NCBI GenBank assembly: GCA_023391875.1
Contig: JAEWAB010000004.1
Location: forward strand, 496,001 to 560,000
Length of the DNA stretch: 64,000 nucleotides
Source of the DNA: Bacillota bacterium
GTDB taxonomy: Bacteria > Bacillota > Clostridia > Oscillospirales > Ruminococcaceae
Direction: 5' to 3'
The translations under genes and the position numbers were made by a program. Below, piece after piece: positions 1 through 7,540 of this stretch; positions within the stretch are counted from its first letter, which is position 1; each line of letters opens with the position of its first letter. Below the pieces are notes generated by a model that saw only the letters and a program-made list of their open reading frames with translations, made no database searches and was not told where the DNA came from.

Positions 1-665
1 TCGGCTCAAACGGCGCGGGCAAAAGCACGCTGCTTAAGCTGCTGCTCGGCGAACTTTCCCCCGCAAAAGGGAGTATCCGCCTGCTGGGGGAGGATGTGCG
101 CCGCTTTAAGGCTTGGCCCAAAATCGGCTATGTGCCGCAGAACGCCGCGGTAAATGCCGCAGGCTTCCCCGCCACCGCCGAGGAGATTGTGAGCGCCAAC
201 CTGTTTTCGCAGATCGGCCTGTTAAGGCCTATTAGAAAAGAGCATGTGCTTAAGGCCAAAGAGGCGCTCGCGCTGGTGGGGATGCAGGATTACGCCAAAA
301 GCCTGATCGGCAACCTCTCGGGCGGGCAGCAGCAGCGTGTGATGCTGGCAAGGGTGCTGGTGAACAGCCCCGCCGTCATGCTGCTGGACGAGCCGACAAC
401 GGGGGTGGATGCTGCCGCTGCCCAGTCGCTCTACAAGCTGCTTGCAAGGCTTAACCACGAAACCGGCATCACCATCATGATGGTGACACACGATATCGCC
501 TCTGCGGCGGGGTTCGTCACGCGAACCCTCTGTTTGGAGCAGGGCTCGGTGGTGGAGCTTGACCGGGGGCAGCTGGAGCATGAGCTCTCACACAAGCACA
601 AACATCCGCGGTGTAATCCGGCGACAGCAGGGGAGGAGGGCTGCAATGGAGATTTTTCAATATGA
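1..665 (+). CDS. znuC: Zinc/manganese-type ABC transporter ATP-binding protein, 5' end cut by the window
   Basis: Energises uptake of a divalent metal, probably zinc, together with the permease that follows. The frame is open from base 3 and about 220 residues are visible. Walker A (GSNGAGKST) lies at the very start, so only roughly the first 30 residues are missing. The signature LSGGQQQR, Walker B VMLLDEP and the H-loop in MMVTHD follow in order. The C-terminal tail is rich in His and Cys (HKHKHPRC), common in zinc-handling ATPases. The stop overlaps the permease start by 20 bp, so the two are translationally coupled. The metal is inferred from family resemblance; manganese or iron is possible. 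The substrate-binding gene is not in view. Confidence 0.88.
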   Translation, partial: GSNGAGKSTLLKLLLGELSPAKGSIRLLGEDVRRFKAWPKIGYVPQNAAVNAAGFPATAEEIVSANLFSQIGLLRPIRKEHVLKAKEALALVGMQDYAKSLIGNLSGGQQQRVMLARVLVNSPAVMLLDEPTTGVDAAAAQSLYKLLARLNHETGITIMMVTHDIASAAGFVTRTLCLEQGSVVELDRGQLEHELSHKHKHPRCNPATAGEEGCNGDFSI

Positions 666-1473
666 CTTTATGCGCAAGGCGTTTATCGTCGGCATCCTGC
701 TCGCTGTCATCATCCCCTGCATCGGCATTATCGTGGTGCTCAAGCGCCTTTCGATGATCGGCGACGCACTGTCGCACAGCTCGCTTGCGGGCGTTGCTGC
801 TGGGCTTGTGATGGGCATAAACCCCGTGCTGGGCGCGGTGGCTGCCTGTGTGGCGGCGGCGCTGGGCATCGAAGCCATCCGCAAAAAGATCCCCAAGTTT
901 TCCGAGATGTCGATTGCCATCATCATGTCGGCGGGCATCGGCCTTGCGGGCGTGCTGTCCGGCTTTGTTAAGAACGCCGCCAACTTTAACAGCTTTCTGT
1001 TTGGCAGCATCGTCGCCATCAGCGATTTTGAGCTGATTTTGGTGGTGGTGATCAGCTGCGCGGTGCTACTCGCGTTTTTGCTGCTTTATAAGGAGCTGTT
1101 CTATGTCGCCTTTGACGAGCGCGCGGCAAGGTTGGCGGGCGTGCCGGTAAAGGTGATCAACTTTATCTTTACCATCCTTACCGCCATCACCGTATCGGTG
1201 GCGGCGCGCACGGTGGGCGCCTTGATTGTATCGTCGATGATGGTGGTACCCGTTGCGTGCGCCATGCAGTTTGGCAAAAGCTATCGGCAGACGGTGCTTT
1301 ACTCGGTGGGGTTCGCGGTCGGTTTTACCCTGGTGGGGCTGTTTGTTTCGTACTACGCAAGGCTTCGCCCCGGCGCGACCATCGTGCTGGCCGGTGTCGC
1401 CTGCCTGCTGCTGATACTCTTTATTAAATGGCTCATAAACCTCTTTGCGGCACAAGGAATGAAATCACGGTAA
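646..1473 (+). CDS. znuB: Metal ABC transporter permease, ZnuB/ABC-3 family
   Basis: Integral membrane subunit of the metal importer. The protein from ATG 646 (MEIFQYDFM...) is 275 residues, typical of ABC-3 permeases, and is mostly hydrophobic with about eight membrane segments. I chose 646 rather than 559 because a strong ribosome binding site (GGGGAGGAGGG) lies just before it and the residues encoded further upstream are shadow sequence of the ATPase gene. It overlaps the ATPase gene and is followed by a rho-independent terminator, so it ends the operon. Confidence 0.9.
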   Translation: MEIFQYDFMRKAFIVGILLAVIIPCIGIIVVLKRLSMIGDALSHSSLAGVAAGLVMGINPVLGAVAACVAAALGIEAIRKKIPKFSEMSIAIIMSAGIGLAGVLSGFVKNAANFNSFLFGSIVAISDFELILVVVISCAVLLAFLLLYKELFYVAFDERAARLAGVPVKVINFIFTILTAITVSVAARTVGALIVSSMMVVPVACAMQFGKSYRQTVLYSVGFAVGFTLVGLFVSYYARLRPGATIVLAGVACLLLILFIKWLINLFAAQGMKSR

Positions 1474-1488
1474 GTATCGAATAAGTTG

Positions 1489-1526
1489 CAAGGCCCTCCG
1501 GTCTATGGAGGGCCTTGCCTGTTTTA
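1489..1526 (+). terminator. Rho-independent terminator after the metal transporter operon
   Basis: Perfect 11-bp stem (1489-1499 with 1507-1517, CAAGGCCCTCC) followed by a short T tract. It lies 15 bases after the permease stop. It could also serve the convergent sigK gene. Confidence 0.8.
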
Positions 1527-1607
1527 ATGAAGTGTTTTAAATACGAAGCTCGCTAATAATTGGGGGCCAATGAGCAAGCCTTTTGCAGTAGCGGGTGGGT
1601 ATGTAAG

Positions 1608-2294
1608 CTATCCGTCAAACCTGCGCCGCAGGGTTTGCAGCGCCTTCTTTTCAATGCGCGACACATACGAGCGGGAGATCTTCAGCATGGCCGCCACCTC
1701 GCGCTGTGTGAGCGGGGCGCCCCCCGTAAGGCCGTAGCGCAGGCAGACAATCGTGCGTTCGCGCTCGTCGAGGTACTTGTTGATGAGCACATGCAGCTTC
1801 TCGGATTTCAGCTTTAGGTCGATGTCCTCAAAGATGCTCTCGTCCTCGGCGACAATGTCCATGAGTGTCAGGGCGTTGCCCTCTTTATCGGTGTCTATCG
1901 GGTCGCTGATATAGATATCCTGCGCGGTCTTTTTGATGTTGCGGAAGTGCATGAGAATTTCGTTTTCTATGCAGCGCGCCGCATAGGTGGCAAACCGTGT
2001 ACCCTTGTCGCAGTCGAAGGTGGATACCGCCTTAATCAGCCCGATGGTGCCGATAGAGATCAAATCGTCCTGCTCCTTCTGGTTGGAGTAGTATTTTTTA
2101 ATGATGTGCGCCACCAGCCGCAGGTTGTGCTCAATCAGGCGGTTGCGCGCGGTAGGGTCGCCCTGCTTGATTAGCTCAAGGCATTCGCGTTCCTCCTTGG
2201 CGGAAAGGGGTTTGGGAAACGAACCGCCGGAGGTAACATGCAGCGCAAAGTATAACAGGTTCTCGATGGCAAACTGTAGCAGCGCCAGATACAT
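1608..2294 (-). CDS. sigK: Late mother-cell sporulation sigma factor SigK, uninterrupted
   Basis: Directs late mother-cell transcription during spore formation (coat and cortex genes). The 228-residue protein is full length and continuous. A hydrophobic N-terminal stretch of about 20-25 residues precedes FPKPLS, matching the pro-sequence that the SpoIVFB protease removes from pro-SigK in Bacillus. Region 2 shows DLISIGTIGLIKAV and TYAARCIENEI; region 4 ends with the helix-turn-helix EVAAMLKISRSYVSRIE. No skin-type element splits the gene, unlike in Bacillus subtilis and Clostridioides difficile. Identification as SigK rather than SigE rests on the pro-sequence form and overall match. Confidence 0.9.
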   Translation of the reverse strand: MYLALLQFAIENLLYFALHVTSGGSFPKPLSAKEERECLELIKQGDPTARNRLIEHNLRLVAHIIKKYYSNQKEQDDLISIGTIGLIKAVSTFDCDKGTRFATYAARCIENEILMHFRNIKKTAQDIYISDPIDTDKEGNALTLMDIVAEDESIFEDIDLKLKSEKLHVLINKYLDERERTIVCLRYGLTGGAPLTQREVAAMLKISRSYVSRIEKKALQTLRRRFDG

Positions 2295-2484
2295 TTCCCC
2301 ACACCCCCGTTAAATATCATTTATGGTGTACAACCGTGCGCCATAAGCCGTACTAAGAGTATATGTGCGCACTGGCCGGAACTTGTTTGTCCTGTAAGGA
2401 TTTTGAGGATGCGGATGGCAGAGCGGTGCGGGACGCCTGTGTTAGGTTAAGATGTGATTAAAAATTAGCTGTCTGAAAACCATA

Positions 2485-2520
2485 AGCGAGGCCGCGTGGA
2501 ATTACCCACGCGGCCTCGCT
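2485..2520 (-). terminator. Terminator hairpin downstream of the TetR/CPBP operon
   Basis: Perfect 15-bp stem (AGCGAGGCCGCGTGG and its complement) with a 6-base loop, 17 bases past the CPBP stop on the minus strand. The T tract that follows on that strand is weak. Confidence 0.7.
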
Positions 2521-2537
2521 GCCAAAGACGGGTTCAT

Positions 2538-3392
2538 TCAGTTGGCTTGTACGGACTCAAGCGAGGTTTCACCTTGGTTTACTGTGGCCTTATTAAAGAA
2601 TAGCTCTTTATTCCTCACCACTACCGCGACGGCGATAACGGCCAAGACCACGGTTTCGATGCATTTGCTGATCTGGTTCATATTCGTGGCTTCCTGCATG
2701 ATATTCACAAAGAAGTGGAATAGGATTGCCGCCAGAATACTGCCGCGGTTTCTTGCGCATAGCCAGCTGAGAATAAACGCGAGCGGGATGGTACTGATAA
2801 TAAAGTTTATACCAAACCAGATATTCTCTTGAAGGATGTTGTATTGGTAGGAGCCTGCAATCAAAAACAAGGGCAGGTGCCATAAAGACCAGATGATTGC
2901 AAAAATCCAGGTCGCGGTAAAAAGGTTGTATCTGCTTAAGAGGCTATCCATTGCATAGCCTCTCCACCCGAATTCTTCGAAGAATGCCGTTAAAAGCAGC
3001 ACAGCCAGGGTAGGCATGGTGCCAAAAGAGAACGAAAACTTGTCTGCGAGAACCAGCTGGTTTAGCGGCTGGCCGAACAGGGTGGATATCAGTATCGAAG
3101 CCACAACCGCAAAGGGCATGATTAAAACCATGGCAACAAAGGTGCTCGGTTTTATCCTTTTAATGCTTACTGCCTTATTTACATAATCCCTTTTAATCTG
3201 CTTGTTTTTAGAGGCGAGGATCATGATTATTGCGATGGTAGCGGGGGCCAAAAGGCCCAGTGACATAAATAAGATATACAGGCCTTCATTCTCGGAGGTG
3301 CGGCTGAAATAAACCGAAATAAACCAGTTTGCCCAGGTAAAGAGAAAGGTGAGCCCAAAGTAGGTTATGGGCTTATATTTGTACTCGTTCAT
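2538..3392 (-). CDS. CPBP-family intramembrane metalloprotease
   Basis: Membrane protein of the CAAX protease/bacteriocin-processing (Abi) family, 284 residues with about eight hydrophobic segments. The family motifs are present in order: EEFGWRG (catalytic Glu pair), WSLWHLPLF (conserved His) and HFFVN (second His region). Start chosen at ATG 3392 (MNEYKYKP), which has AAGGAG upstream; the longer frame to 3530 only adds sequence overlapping the tetR gene. It lies 20 bp after the TetR stop on the same strand, so the two form an operon and TetR probably represses it. Substrate unknown; the family acts in prenyl-protein processing, self-immunity or anchoring. Confidence 0.85.
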   Translation of the reverse strand: MNEYKYKPITYFGLTFLFTWANWFISVYFSRTSENEGLYILFMSLGLLAPATIAIIMILASKNKQIKRDYVNKAVSIKRIKPSTFVAMVLIMPFAVVASILISTLFGQPLNQLVLADKFSFSFGTMPTLAVLLLTAFFEEFGWRGYAMDSLLSRYNLFTATWIFAIIWSLWHLPLFLIAGSYQYNILQENIWFGINFIISTIPLAFILSWLCARNRGSILAAILFHFFVNIMQEATNMNQISKCIETVVLAVIAVAVVVRNKELFFNKATVNQGETSLESVQAN

Positions 3393-3412
3393 CGTTTGCA
3401 AAACACTCCTTG

Positions 3413-4048
3413 TCAATTTGTACTGAAAAGTCCGGCGATATAGGCTAAGCTGCCTGGGGCAGCACCCAGAATCTTCTCCATCATATAAATCTGCGCCGCT
3501 ATCTTCCGCTGCAATTCCTCGGGCGGCCACTGAAACAAGCCCTCGTCAAATAAAAACTGGGTGGAGACCAGCAAGCTTTCGATACACTCTTGGGGGTAGG
3601 GCGTTGAGAATAACCCTTCAGAGATACCCTGTTCCAGCACCCTTGTTAAAACGGGTGTCAACTGCACGACACATTGTGTCAGGCTTCGTTGATGCAGCTC
3701 GGCGTTGCCGCTTTGGTGCATATGCTCTATCATCTGCTCCTTGTGCTCACAAGAAAAGCTATTTGCAAATATCTGTATCAGCTTTTCCTGTACAGACAGA
3801 TTGGGGTTATCCGCAATGGCTTTGGCATGCTGTATAGCGACCGACGCCATGCGTACGACGATAGCATCCATCACCTCGTCTTTGGATTTAAAATAGTAAT
3901 AGAAGGTGCCTTTGGCGATACCTATTTCATTTAGGATATCGTTAATGGTTGTTTTTTCGTATCCCTTAGTGAAAAACAGGGCTTCAGCCGTATCCAGTAT
4001 CTCGTTTTTTCTTTCCAGCGGGTCTTTGATTGTTCTCACTACGATCAT
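3413..4048 (-). CDS. TetR/AcrR-family transcriptional repressor
   Basis: N-terminal helix-turn-helix with the TetR pattern INDILNEIGIAKGTFYYYF, followed by a ligand-binding domain; 211 residues, normal for the family. The ATG at 4048 lies directly on AAAGGA, so GTG 4039 (VRTIKD) is an equally good start. It is the first gene of an operon with the CPBP protease, and a near-perfect 23-bp palindrome sits just downstream of its promoter -10 box, which points to autoregulation. Ligand unknown. Confidence 0.87.
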   Translation of the reverse strand: MIVVRTIKDPLERKNEILDTAEALFFTKGYEKTTINDILNEIGIAKGTFYYYFKSKDEVMDAIVVRMASVAIQHAKAIADNPNLSVQEKLIQIFANSFSCEHKEQMIEHMHQSGNAELHQRSLTQCVVQLTPVLTRVLEQGISEGLFSTPYPQECIESLLVSTQFLFDEGLFQWPPEELQRKIAAQIYMMEKILGAAPGSLAYIAGLFSTN

Positions 4049-4053
4049 TCCTT

Positions 4054-4108
4054 TATAGACTGACGGTCGGTCTATAAGAATAGTAGCGTGGTTGCCTATC
4101 TATGTCAA
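4054..4108 (-). promoter_or_regulatory. tetR promoter with a palindromic operator
   Basis: Reading the minus strand: TTGACA (4103-4108), 17-base spacer, TACTAT (4080-4085), then a palindrome at 4054-4076 (TATAGACCGACCGTCAGTC plus TATA) whose two halves differ at only two symmetric positions (one mismatched pair) around a central base. The palindrome covers the expected transcription start, a standard repressor position. This is the presumed TetR binding site. Confidence 0.8.
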
Positions 4109-4247
4109 TAGTAAAATTAAAATTATATCCACCTAAGCGCAAAACCATCTTTTCGCGGCCGTATGCCTATTCCACGCTGCGTAGACTTCAGTCCAAAGGC
4201 CGTGGCTTGCGCTTGTGGCGATTATAGGGTATGATGTTTTCAAGGAG

Positions 4248-4967
4248 ATGATTACAATCGATACCTATAAAATCGGTAAGAATATCGCGCTGCTCCGTAA
4301 AGCGCGGGGGCTTACCCAGCAGCAACTGGCGGAAACCCTTGGAGTAACCAACAAAGCCGTTTCGAAGTGGGAGACAGGCGAGGGCCTGCCGGATATCAGT
4401 GTTCTTCCCGCGCTGGCCGCGGCGCTCCAAACGACGACAGACAGCCTTTTAAGCGCGGGGGAGGCAAAAGAAGACGAAGAACATCCTATTGAGACATACA
4501 TCCTGCAAAAGCGCTTGGCAAGCTATAAAATGCACTGCCTTGTTGCCGCGATGGCTTGCGTACTCGGCGTTCTGCTCGCGTGGGTGATATGGGCGGAGAC
4601 GCAAACCCTCTACGCGGTGGCCGTCGGCCTTATACTGCAGATTGTAGGGCTGATGTGGTACGAAATCCGCCGTATCTCTGTCAACGCGGAGCTGCAGGCT
4701 TATAACAGCAAGGCCGAAAAGCCCGTCGATAACCCGCTGCCGCGCAGGCGTTTCTACGCCCTGACGGTTTGGCTGTGGTCCATCCTCCCGATCTGGTGCA
4801 CTTTCAGCGGGCAGTTCTATCCCATGCGCCTGCCGTTTGTATTTTTACAGCGAATCTTGCCTAAAGAATTCCTTCCTCATCTGGTGTCGGTTGTCATTTA
4901 CGCACTGTTTTGTACGGCGTTTTCCGTTTGTTTATCGCTGCCTTGGAATCGTCAGAAGAAAAGATAA
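4248..4967 (+). CDS. XRE-family transcriptional regulator with C-terminal membrane segments
   Basis: Residues 1-65 form a Cro/C1-type helix-turn-helix (LTQQQLAETLGVTNKAVSKW, then ETGEGLPDI), the version common in Firmicutes regulators. The rest has three or four hydrophobic segments (around residues 97-140, 175-200 and 210-230), so this is a membrane-tethered regulator of 239 residues. The start is uncertain: ATG 4248 abuts AAGGAG, while an in-frame GTG at 4215 has no clear ribosome binding site. It converges on the redox cluster across a shared terminator. Target and signal unknown. Confidence 0.75.
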   Translation: MITIDTYKIGKNIALLRKARGLTQQQLAETLGVTNKAVSKWETGEGLPDISVLPALAAALQTTTDSLLSAGEAKEDEEHPIETYILQKRLASYKMHCLVAAMACVLGVLLAWVIWAETQTLYAVAVGLILQIVGLMWYEIRRISVNAELQAYNSKAEKPVDNPLPRRRFYALTVWLWSILPIWCTFSGQFYPMRLPFVFLQRILPKEFLPHLVSVVIYALFCTAFSVCLSLPWNRQKKR

Positions 4968-5007
4968 AACCCGAGGGGCTGTCCAATAACAGACAGCCCC
5001 TCGGGTT
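4968..5007. terminator. Bidirectional terminator between convergent genes
   Basis: Perfect 16-bp stem (AACCCGAGGGGCTGTC and complement) with an 8-base loop, starting right after the XRE stop. A- and T-rich ends on both sides let it serve both the XRE gene and the minus-strand redox cluster. Confidence 0.85.
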
Positions 5008-5026
5008 ATTCATGCGTATTTCCTTG

Positions 5027-5884
5027 CTATTTCAGTTTTGCGCGAAAGCCGGAGCGGATGGCGCCCATGGGGCACGCCGCCTTGCACTTTCCGCAGCGGA
5101 TGCACTCAAGGCTGTTTACCTTGTGCATTACGTCGATATTCATGCCGCAGGCTCTGGAACAGGCCCCGCAGGAGGTGCACTTGTTTTCATCTATGCGGTA
5201 GCGGTAGAACGAAATGGGGTTGAACACCGAATAGATGGCGCCGAGCGGGCAGATGTATTTGCAGAACGGGCGGTAGATGATGATCGACAAGAATACCGCC
5301 GCCCCAAGGAAGGCAAGCTTCCAGGTGTAAAGCCAGCCCAGCGCGTCCTGCAGCGGCTGGTTCAGCAGCACCAAGGGGATACCCCCCTCCAGTGTGCCTG
5401 CGGGGCAGAGCAGTTTGCAGAAATAGGGCGCGCCCTGCCCGATAATGTCTCGGGCAACGAGCGGCAGGAAGATGACAAATACGGCGAGTACAACATATTT
5501 CAGCCATCGTAAGAGCTTATCGCCCTTAAAGGTTTTAATCTTTTTGGGGAAGGGGATTTTGTGCAGCAGTTCTTGTATCAGCCCGAACGGGCAGAGCCAG
5601 CCGCATATAAACCGGCCGCATATGGCGCCTACCAGCATCAAAAACCCCACGATGTAGTATGAAAACATAAGCCCGCGGCTGCCGATAACCGCCTGCAGCG
5701 CGCCGATGGGGCAGGAGCCGATCGCTCCCGGGCAGGAGTAGCAGTTTAGCCCCGGCACACAGAGTTGCTTTAGGCTGCCTTTATAGATCTTGCCCTGCAA
5801 GAAGCCTATCGCGTAGCTGTTGGTTGCGGCAGCCCAAACCGCCTGCACCCAGTGCCGGAAATGCTTGATTCTAGCCAATGCCAA
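5027..5884 (-). CDS. 4Fe-4S membrane protein, NapH/YccM-like electron carrier
   Basis: Integral membrane iron-sulfur protein of 285 residues. It has cytoplasmic-type Cys motifs (CNCYSCP-like near residue 50, CGWLCPFG, CKLLCPAG, CKYICPLG) between membrane segments, and two C-terminal 4Fe-4S sites, CTSCGACSRAC and CIRCGKCKAACP. Family members pass electrons across the membrane. It overlaps the CD1871A peptide gene by 14 bp and follows a TlpA-like lipoprotein gene, an arrangement that suggests electron supply from cytoplasmic ferredoxin to an extracytoplasmic thiol-disulfide protein. The partner is inferred from context. Confidence 0.85.
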   Translation of the reverse strand: MALARIKHFRHWVQAVWAAATNSYAIGFLQGKIYKGSLKQLCVPGLNCYSCPGAIGSCPIGALQAVIGSRGLMFSYYIVGFLMLVGAICGRFICGWLCPFGLIQELLHKIPFPKKIKTFKGDKLLRWLKYVVLAVFVIFLPLVARDIIGQGAPYFCKLLCPAGTLEGGIPLVLLNQPLQDALGWLYTWKLAFLGAAVFLSIIIYRPFCKYICPLGAIYSVFNPISFYRYRIDENKCTSCGACSRACGMNIDVMHKVNSLECIRCGKCKAACPMGAIRSGFRAKLK

Positions 5885-6017
5885 TGCACTCCAGACAGAT
5901 GTTTATCGCCTTTTCGAGTACAATAGTGTGCTCGCCGCGCAGTACGCCGATGGCAATAAAGGCTATACCAAGCAGTACTACGGCAAAGGTCAAAAGTCGG
6001 GTGGCTGCTTTTTTCAT
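5871..6017 (-). CDS. CD1871A-family CXXC-motif membrane peptide
   Basis: Forty-eight residues from ATG 6017 (MKKAATRLLTF) with GAGGTGAC as ribosome binding site. It has one transmembrane helix (residues 5-25) and a C-terminal CLECIG, the CXXC pair that defines the family. Such peptides lie next to 4Fe-4S membrane proteins and TlpA-like proteins in Clostridia, as here. I infer that the two cysteines shuttle electrons between the membrane iron-sulfur protein and the lipoprotein thioredoxin. The 169 bp before it contain two small inverted repeats (6067-6082 and 6091-6107) of unknown use. Confidence 0.75.
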   Translation of the reverse strand: MKKAATRLLTFAVVLLGIAFIAIGVLRGEHTIVLEKAINICLECIGIG

Positions 6018-6186
6018 ATCGTCACCTCTCACGCGAAGCGTAATAATACTGGTTCCTTGATTAAAGAAGTGATAAATCACTTTTCCAATCTCCCGCCTTT
6101 AGCGGGAACAACAACGCTTTGCGTTATCGCAGAACGAGTATTGAACGGCGTGTTTGAAAAGGGGATTTAGTATAAAGCGTTTTTTA

Positions 6187-7083
6187 TCAGCTTACGCGCG
6201 CAAGCATATCGTTTACGGTCTTCAGCCATGCGTCGGCGCTCTTGGAACCGGTCACCTTGCCTACGATGTTGCCGTTCTGGTCTACGAAGAAGGTGGTGGG
6301 TACAAAGCTGATGTCGCTCATGAAGCTGTTCTGAAGCATCGAGCTGCTGGGGATGTACATCTTGTAGGTTGCGCCGGTCTTGCTTACGATCTCTTTCACC
6401 ACATCGGTCTTGCCTGCACCGTCGGAGGCTACACCGATGATGTTAACACCCTTGCTCTTCACCTGATTGTATACACTGCTGATGGCGGGAATCTCTTCGA
6501 TGCAGGGGTTGCAGTAGGTCGCCCATACGTTGATCATGGTGAGCTTGTAGTTGCTCAGGATGCTCTGGTTTGCCGTGTTGCCGTTTAAGTCGGTCATGGT
6601 AAAGCTGCCAATCGAGCCCTGAGTGGTGGAGGGCTTGCTCGGGGCGCTGCTTGCGGGCTTGGAGCTGGTGGTAGGCTTAGAGCTGCCGGCGGTGCCGGAG
6701 GGGGGGGGGCTGCTGTTCTTTACAGAAGAGGTATTCGCGGATGAAGTATTCTTGGTGCCGGAAGAACTGCCTGCTGCCGAGGAAGCACTCTTTACAGCGG
6801 AGCCTGCGGTGTTCTTCTGAACCGCTGTTTTGTCGCCTTGGTCGCCGGATGTAATCACGGTACCGTCTTCCTGAGCGGTGAGCGCGTCCTCGTTTGCCTG
6901 CTCGTCGGCAGCTTCGGAGGAACTCTCAACCGGGAGAGTTTCGTCTGCGGCAAGTGCGGCATTATCGGAACTGCTTGTGTCGGCATTATCAATACCCTTC
7001 TTAGTCTCCGGTGCGTTTGAACAGCTGGTAAAGATCAACAGCACCATCATTGTCGAAAGCAAAATACATAAGTATTTTCTCAT
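6187..7083 (-). CDS. TlpA-like thioredoxin-fold lipoprotein with a long Ser/Thr/Ala linker
   Basis: Secreted disulfide oxidoreductase of 298 residues. The signal peptide ends at the lipobox IFTSC, so it should be lipid-anchored outside the membrane. Residues of about 25-155 are a low-complexity Ser/Ala/Thr/Pro linker, followed by a TlpA/ResA domain with the active site ATYCNPCIEE and the conserved Pro region FVPTTFF. Start at ATG 7083 rather than 7098, because GAGGTAG lies between them. A run of ten G (6710-6719; C on the coding strand) sits inside the linker, upstream of the catalytic domain, and could slip. First gene of the redox cluster. Confidence 0.85.
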   Translation of the reverse strand: MRKYLCILLSTMMVLLIFTSCSNAPETKKGIDNADTSSSDNAALAADETLPVESSSEAADEQANEDALTAQEDGTVITSGDQGDKTAVQKNTAGSAVKSASSAAGSSSGTKNTSSANTSSVKNSSPPPSGTAGSSKPTTSSKPASSAPSKPSTTQGSIGSFTMTDLNGNTANQSILSNYKLTMINVWATYCNPCIEEIPAISSVYNQVKSKGVNIIGVASDGAGKTDVVKEIVSKTGATYKMYIPSSSMLQNSFMSDISFVPTTFFVDQNGNIVGKVTGSKSADAWLKTVNDMLARVS

Positions 7084-7153
7084 GGGTCTACCTCGCATTC
7101 ATACGTATTTTTTGTATTATGTCAACTACATCCAATTCCTAGTGGTTACGTAT

Positions 7154-7182
7154 ATTTTAACATGGCAATCTGCATAATTCAA
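7154..7182 (-). promoter_or_regulatory. Sigma-A promoter of the redox cluster
   Basis: Minus strand TTGAAT (7177-7182), 17-base spacer, TAAAAT (7154-7159), about 70 bases upstream of the TlpA-like start. Confidence 0.55.
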
Positions 7183-7281
7183 TTTAATAATTATTCTTAT
7201 TAAGCCAACCATTGCCTGAAAGATGCCCAATACCGTATTGTGGTAATTGATTGCCTACCGCACGCCGAGTGTAAATATCTG

Positions 7282-7310
7282 TTGCAAGAGGTGAATCTTA
7301 CTGGTATAAT
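7282..7310 (+). promoter_or_regulatory. Sigma-A promoter of the MATE gene
   Basis: TTGCAA (7282-7287), 17-base spacer, perfect TATAAT (7305-7310). The transcript would begin near 7317 and carry a leader of about 224 nt before the MATE start. Confidence 0.75.
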
Positions 7311-7316
7311 ATACGT

Positions 7317-7527
7317 ATATTCGCCGCTCCCCATCATCATAAGGAGCGGGCCGGATAGAAGCAGGGTAGACAGGGTAGCCCCTTTCCCCTCATCATTTTG
7401 CCGTGCGTATTGCCGCGCGGATAATGATTGTTGCGGAGAGGGGCTGTCGCTATCTTTGGGCATCGGATGCAAAGTTGCGGGCCGTTTCCACGCAGACGAT
7501 GGTAAGTTATAGCATACACCCGAGTTT
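7317..7527 (+). promoter_or_regulatory. Structured leader upstream of the MATE exporter, class unknown
   Basis: The leader holds three helices. The first is CGCTCC/GGAGCG (7325-7330 with 7343-7348). The second is a long rod: GACAG at 7369 and CCCC at 7379 pair with 7436-7448, and inside it TCATCATT pairs with AATGAT, topped by CCGTGCG/CGCGCGG. The third is CTTT-GCATC against GATGC-AAAG near 7455-7475. I recognise no known riboswitch consensus. It may sense the exported compound or be plain structured leader. It fills the non-coding stretch 7311-7540. Confidence 0.4.
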
Positions 7528-7540
7528 GGAGGTATTTTCA

